Shown here in pieces: positions 61,743-64,000 of a DNA stretch of 64,000 bases (positions are counted from its first letter, which is position 1; each line of letters opens with the position of its first letter). Origin of the DNA: JAIVGZ01 sp964552205 (GTDB lineage: Bacteria > Pseudomonadota > Gammaproteobacteria > Natronospirales > JAIVGZ01); the NCBI GenBank assembly GCA_964552205.1, contig CAZKFT010000009.1, positions 3,961-67,960 of the forward strand, read 5' to 3'. The notes under the pieces were generated by a model. That model saw only the letters and a list, made by a program, of their open reading frames with translations, ran no database searches and was not told where the DNA came from. The translations under genes and the position numbers were made by a program.

Positions 61743-62828
61743 ATGGCCACCCCTGATTCCGCCGCCCTCGAAGCGGCACTCCGAAACGATCGTGACCCCT
61801 GGCTCGAGACCGACCTCTACACCGCAAAGGCAGTTCGCGAGCTGGTGGTGGAGGGCGGGCGCGTTCGCGTTCGCCTCGAACTCGGTTTTCCGCTGGGTGC
61901 CTACGCTGAGGAGCTCACAGAGCGGGTGAAAGCGGTCCTCGGCGCAGTACCAGGCGTATCGGTCGTCGAGGTTGCCGTGTCATGGAAAGTTATCGCGCAT
62001 GCGGTTCAACGCCAGCTCCAGCCCATGTCCGGCATTCGCAATGTCATCGCCGTGGCTTCCGGCAAGGGCGGTGTGGGGAAATCCACCACCGCTGTGAACT
62101 TGGCCCTCGCTCTGGCGGCCGAAGGCGCCACCGTGGGCCTTCTCGATGCGGATATCTATGGCCCCAGCCAGCCCCGAATGTTGGGTACCGACGCCAAGCC
62201 GAGCTCACCGGACGGTAAGAGTGTGGACCCTGTCATCGCCCACGGACTGAAATCCATGTCCATCGGCTACCTGATTGATGAGGAAACGCCCATGGTGTGG
62301 CGCGGGCCCATGGTGACCCAGGCGCTGACACAGTTGCTGGGCGACACCAACTGGGGAGACCTCGATTACCTCATCGTGGACATGCCGCCCGGAACCGGCG
62401 ATACGCAACTGACCTTGTCACAGAAAGTGCCGGTAGCCGGTGCCGTCATCGTGACCACGCCGCAGGACATCGCACTGCTGGACGCGCGCAAGGGTCTGAA
62501 GATGTTCCAGAAGGTCGAGGTCGCGGTCTTGGGGGTGATCGAGAACATGAGCACCCATGTATGCAGTCAGTGTGGCCATGAAGAACACCTGTTCGGTGAG
62601 GGCGGTGGTGCGCGGCTTGCCGCGCAATACGAGGTCCCGTTCCTGGGATCCCTGCCGCTGGATATCCGTATCCGGGAGCAGGCAGACGGCGGCACACCCA
62701 CCGTAGTTGCCGCACCCGACAGCGACATCGCGCAGTCGTATCGCGCCATCGCGCGACGCATGGCGGCGCGGCTGTCGCTCACAGCGAAAGACCATAGTGC
62801 GAAATTCCCGAAAATAGTGATGGAGTAA
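61743..62828 (+). CDS. apbC: Iron-sulfur cluster carrier protein ApbC/Mrp
   Basis: 361 residues. An N-terminal MIP18-like (DUF59) region is followed by a deviant Walker A ASGKGGVGKSTTAVNLALALA, DADIYGPSQPRMLG, IVDMPPGTGDTQLTLSQ, and CxxC in VCSQCGHEEHLFG, which binds the bridging [4Fe-4S] cluster. It carries and delivers Fe-S clusters in the cytoplasm. Divergent from metG, an arrangement found in many gammaproteobacteria. dcd follows after 9 bases. Confidence 0.95.
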   Translation: MATPDSAALEAALRNDRDPWLETDLYTAKAVRELVVEGGRVRVRLELGFPLGAYAEELTERVKAVLGAVPGVSVVEVAVSWKVIAHAVQRQLQPMSGIRNVIAVASGKGGVGKSTTAVNLALALAAEGATVGLLDADIYGPSQPRMLGTDAKPSSPDGKSVDPVIAHGLKSMSIGYLIDEETPMVWRGPMVTQALTQLLGDTNWGDLDYLIVDMPPGTGDTQLTLSQKVPVAGAVIVTTPQDIALLDARKGLKMFQKVEVAVLGVIENMSTHVCSQCGHEEHLFGEGGGARLAAQYEVPFLGSLPLDIRIREQADGGTPTVVAAPDSDIAQSYRAIARRMAARLSLTAKDHSAKFPKIVME

Positions 62829-62837
62829 AGACCAGCG

Positions 62838-63401
62838 ATGTCGATCAAATCAGACAAGTGGATACGGCGGATGGCAGCGGAAGGCATGATTGAGCCCTTC
62901 GAGTCCGGCCAGGTACGGGAAAACGGCAACGGACGAATCGTGTCCTTCGGTACCTCGAGTTATGGCTACGATGTGCGTTGCGCGAACGAGTTCAAGATAT
63001 TCACCAACATCAACTCGACCATTGTGGACCCGAAGAATTTCGACGAGCGCAACTTCGTTGATTTCACTGGTGACGTCTGCATCATCCCGCCCAACTCGTT
63101 CGCACTTGCGCGGACTGTGGAGTATTTCCGGATTCCACGCAGTGTGCTCACCGTGTGCTTGGGCAAGTCGACCTACGCGCGCTGCGGCATCATTGTGAAC
63201 GTGACGCCACTGGAGCCGGAGTGGGAGGGGCATGTGACGCTGGAATTCTCCAACACCACACCATTGCCCGCACGCATTTACGCGAACGAGGGTGTGGCGC
63301 AGATGCTGTTCTTTGAATCGGACGAGGAATGTGAGACGTCCTACAAGGACCGCGGGGGCAAATACCAGGGCCAGCAGGGTGTCACGCTACCCAAGACCTA
63401 G
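62838..63401 (+). CDS. dcd: dCTP deaminase
   Basis: 187 residues. MSIKSDKWIRRMA start, SSYGYDVRC, LGKSTYARCGIIVNVTPLEPEWEGHVTLEFSNTTPLPARIYANEGVAQMLF holding the catalytic Glu and nucleotide-binding residues, and a C-terminal SYKDRGGKYQGQQGVTLPK lid. Makes dUTP for thymidylate synthesis as a homotrimer. Its last 4 bases overlap the convergent DUF3108 gene. Confidence 0.97.
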   Translation: MSIKSDKWIRRMAAEGMIEPFESGQVRENGNGRIVSFGTSSYGYDVRCANEFKIFTNINSTIVDPKNFDERNFVDFTGDVCIIPPNSFALARTVEYFRIPRSVLTVCLGKSTYARCGIIVNVTPLEPEWEGHVTLEFSNTTPLPARIYANEGVAQMLFFESDEECETSYKDRGGKYQGQQGVTLPKT

Positions 63402-64000
63402 TTCTGCAGGCGCAGGAGCTCCAGGGTAAAGTCGGCGCCGTCATCGTCAACGCTCTGGATACGAACGGGTATCCATGAGTGGTTCACCGTCGTCAACCAC
63501 ATGATGTAGCGTCTGGTCGGGTCGTCCAGACGCTGCTGTACGATGCGTTGGGTCTCGAAACGACCCGCGGGAGTGGATAGCGATTCATTGCCGTCGATGC
63601 GTGTTTCCAGCTCTCGTATACGCGCCCGGTCGATCATCACATGTTTGCGAGGAAACTCGCGTTCCGCGATGAGGTCCACCATCACCGCCAGGGTCATCGC
63701 GTGACGGTCCACTGCGCCGGCCGGGAGCGCCTGCTCGACGGTCTCCCCCCTGACATCGCCACTCATGGTCATCGCTTGCCAGTCGAAGTGGAGGTCAAAG
63801 TCGCGGTTTCTTCTGTCCCCCGACATTGCGTAGCTGTGGCGCAGGGCGACCAGCGAATCCGTCACGCGAAACTGGCTCTTCTCGGTGGTTTCGACACCGC
63901 GTACCAAAGCGGCAAGGCCGACGGCACGCGCCGAAGTGTCGTAGGACCAGATGTCATCGTCACCGCGAGACAGTTCCGCCTGCATTTCGCCAATACGCAT
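63398..64000 (-). CDS. DUF3108 domain protein, cut by the window edge
   Basis: At least 200 residues, running off the right edge. RIGEMQAELSRGDDDIWSYDTSARAVGLAALV and the later FETQRIVQQRLDDPTRRYIMWLTTVNHSWIPVRIQS fit DUF3108, a family of exported proteins of unknown function. The true start with signal peptide should lie beyond position 64000; the ATG at the edge is internal. Convergent with dcd. Confidence 0.82.
   Translation of the reverse strand: MRIGEMQAELSRGDDDIWSYDTSARAVGLAALVRGVETTEKSQFRVTDSLVALRHSYAMSGDRRNRDFDLHFDWQAMTMSGDVRGETVEQALPAGAVDRHAMTLAVMVDLIAEREFPRKHVMIDRARIRELETRIDGNESLSTPAGRFETQRIVQQRLDDPTRRYIMWLTTVNHSWIPVRIQSVDDDGADFTLELLRLQN

Overview
The window is a gene-dense, high-GC piece of a gammaproteobacterial chromosome, most likely Xanthomonadales/Lysobacterales or a close relative. 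This is inference from gene content: a type IV pilus minor-pilin locus beside ileS-lspA-ispH as in Pseudomonas, an aceE-aceF-lpd operon whose lpd carries its own lipoyl domain, a metG-rnf-nth block, a large TonB-dependent receptor, an Irr-like Fur protein, and REP-type repeats of the GTGGGAGCG class. It is a draft scaffold: there are seven gaps of exactly 100 N, and three of them (in nadC, pyrC and aceF) are flanked by duplicated sequence that restores the reading frame when merged. I see no phage, insertion sequence or CRISPR array.

Layout. 1-3.2 kb: ileS (partial), lspA, ispH (+). 3.2-10.2 kb: convergent pilus operon fimT-fimU-pilV-pilW-pilX-pilY1-pilE (-). 10.3-10.85 kb: Irr-like regulator and tRNA-Thr(CGT). 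10.85-19.7 kb: a probable envelope lipid cluster: lipoprotein lipase, DUF1302 outer-membrane barrel, DUF1329 periplasmic protein, YCF48-like propeller and RND/MMPL transporter. It is preceded by a palindrome of the PsrA (fatty-acid repressor) type. A similar palindrome covers the predicted start site of the convergent fadE (19.8-22.2 kb), which suggests shared fatty-acid control. 22.2-26.9 kb (-): nadC, an unknown protein, an orphan FbpC-like ATPase, a CsgG-like protein, a PuuD-like membrane protein and a 32-residue micropeptide. 26.9-31 kb: orphan hydantoinase B, BON lipoprotein, grxD, rnt and pyrC.

31-43.1 kb: LysR regulator, TonB receptor, a terminator-like hairpin, then a tightly overlapping seven-gene operon for a peptide-type ABC importer with a CocE/S15 hydrolase and a CapA-type metallophosphoesterase. 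This looks like a dedicated uptake-and-hydrolysis pathway for an unknown peptide-like substrate. 43.1-50.7 kb: M17 aminopeptidase (-) and the pyruvate dehydrogenase operon. The linkers of its E2 and E3 subunits are encoded by REP elements. 50.7-52.1 kb: MarC and PilZ proteins.

52.1-54.7 kb (-): a bufferin/HvfABC-type RiPP operon. The precursor has five EGxCG-type motifs split by an Ala-Asp repeat. A MNIO maturase and HvfC partner follow, then a HIT protein and an alkyltransferase-like protein. 54.8-61.7 kb (-): metG, rnfABCDGE, nth and DUF1841, a redox and housekeeping run. 61.7-64 kb: apbC/mrp, dcd and a partial DUF3108 protein. No unannotated stretch exceeds 300 bases. The longest non-coding stretch, 10850-11036, holds the two palindromes and otherwise nothing I can identify.
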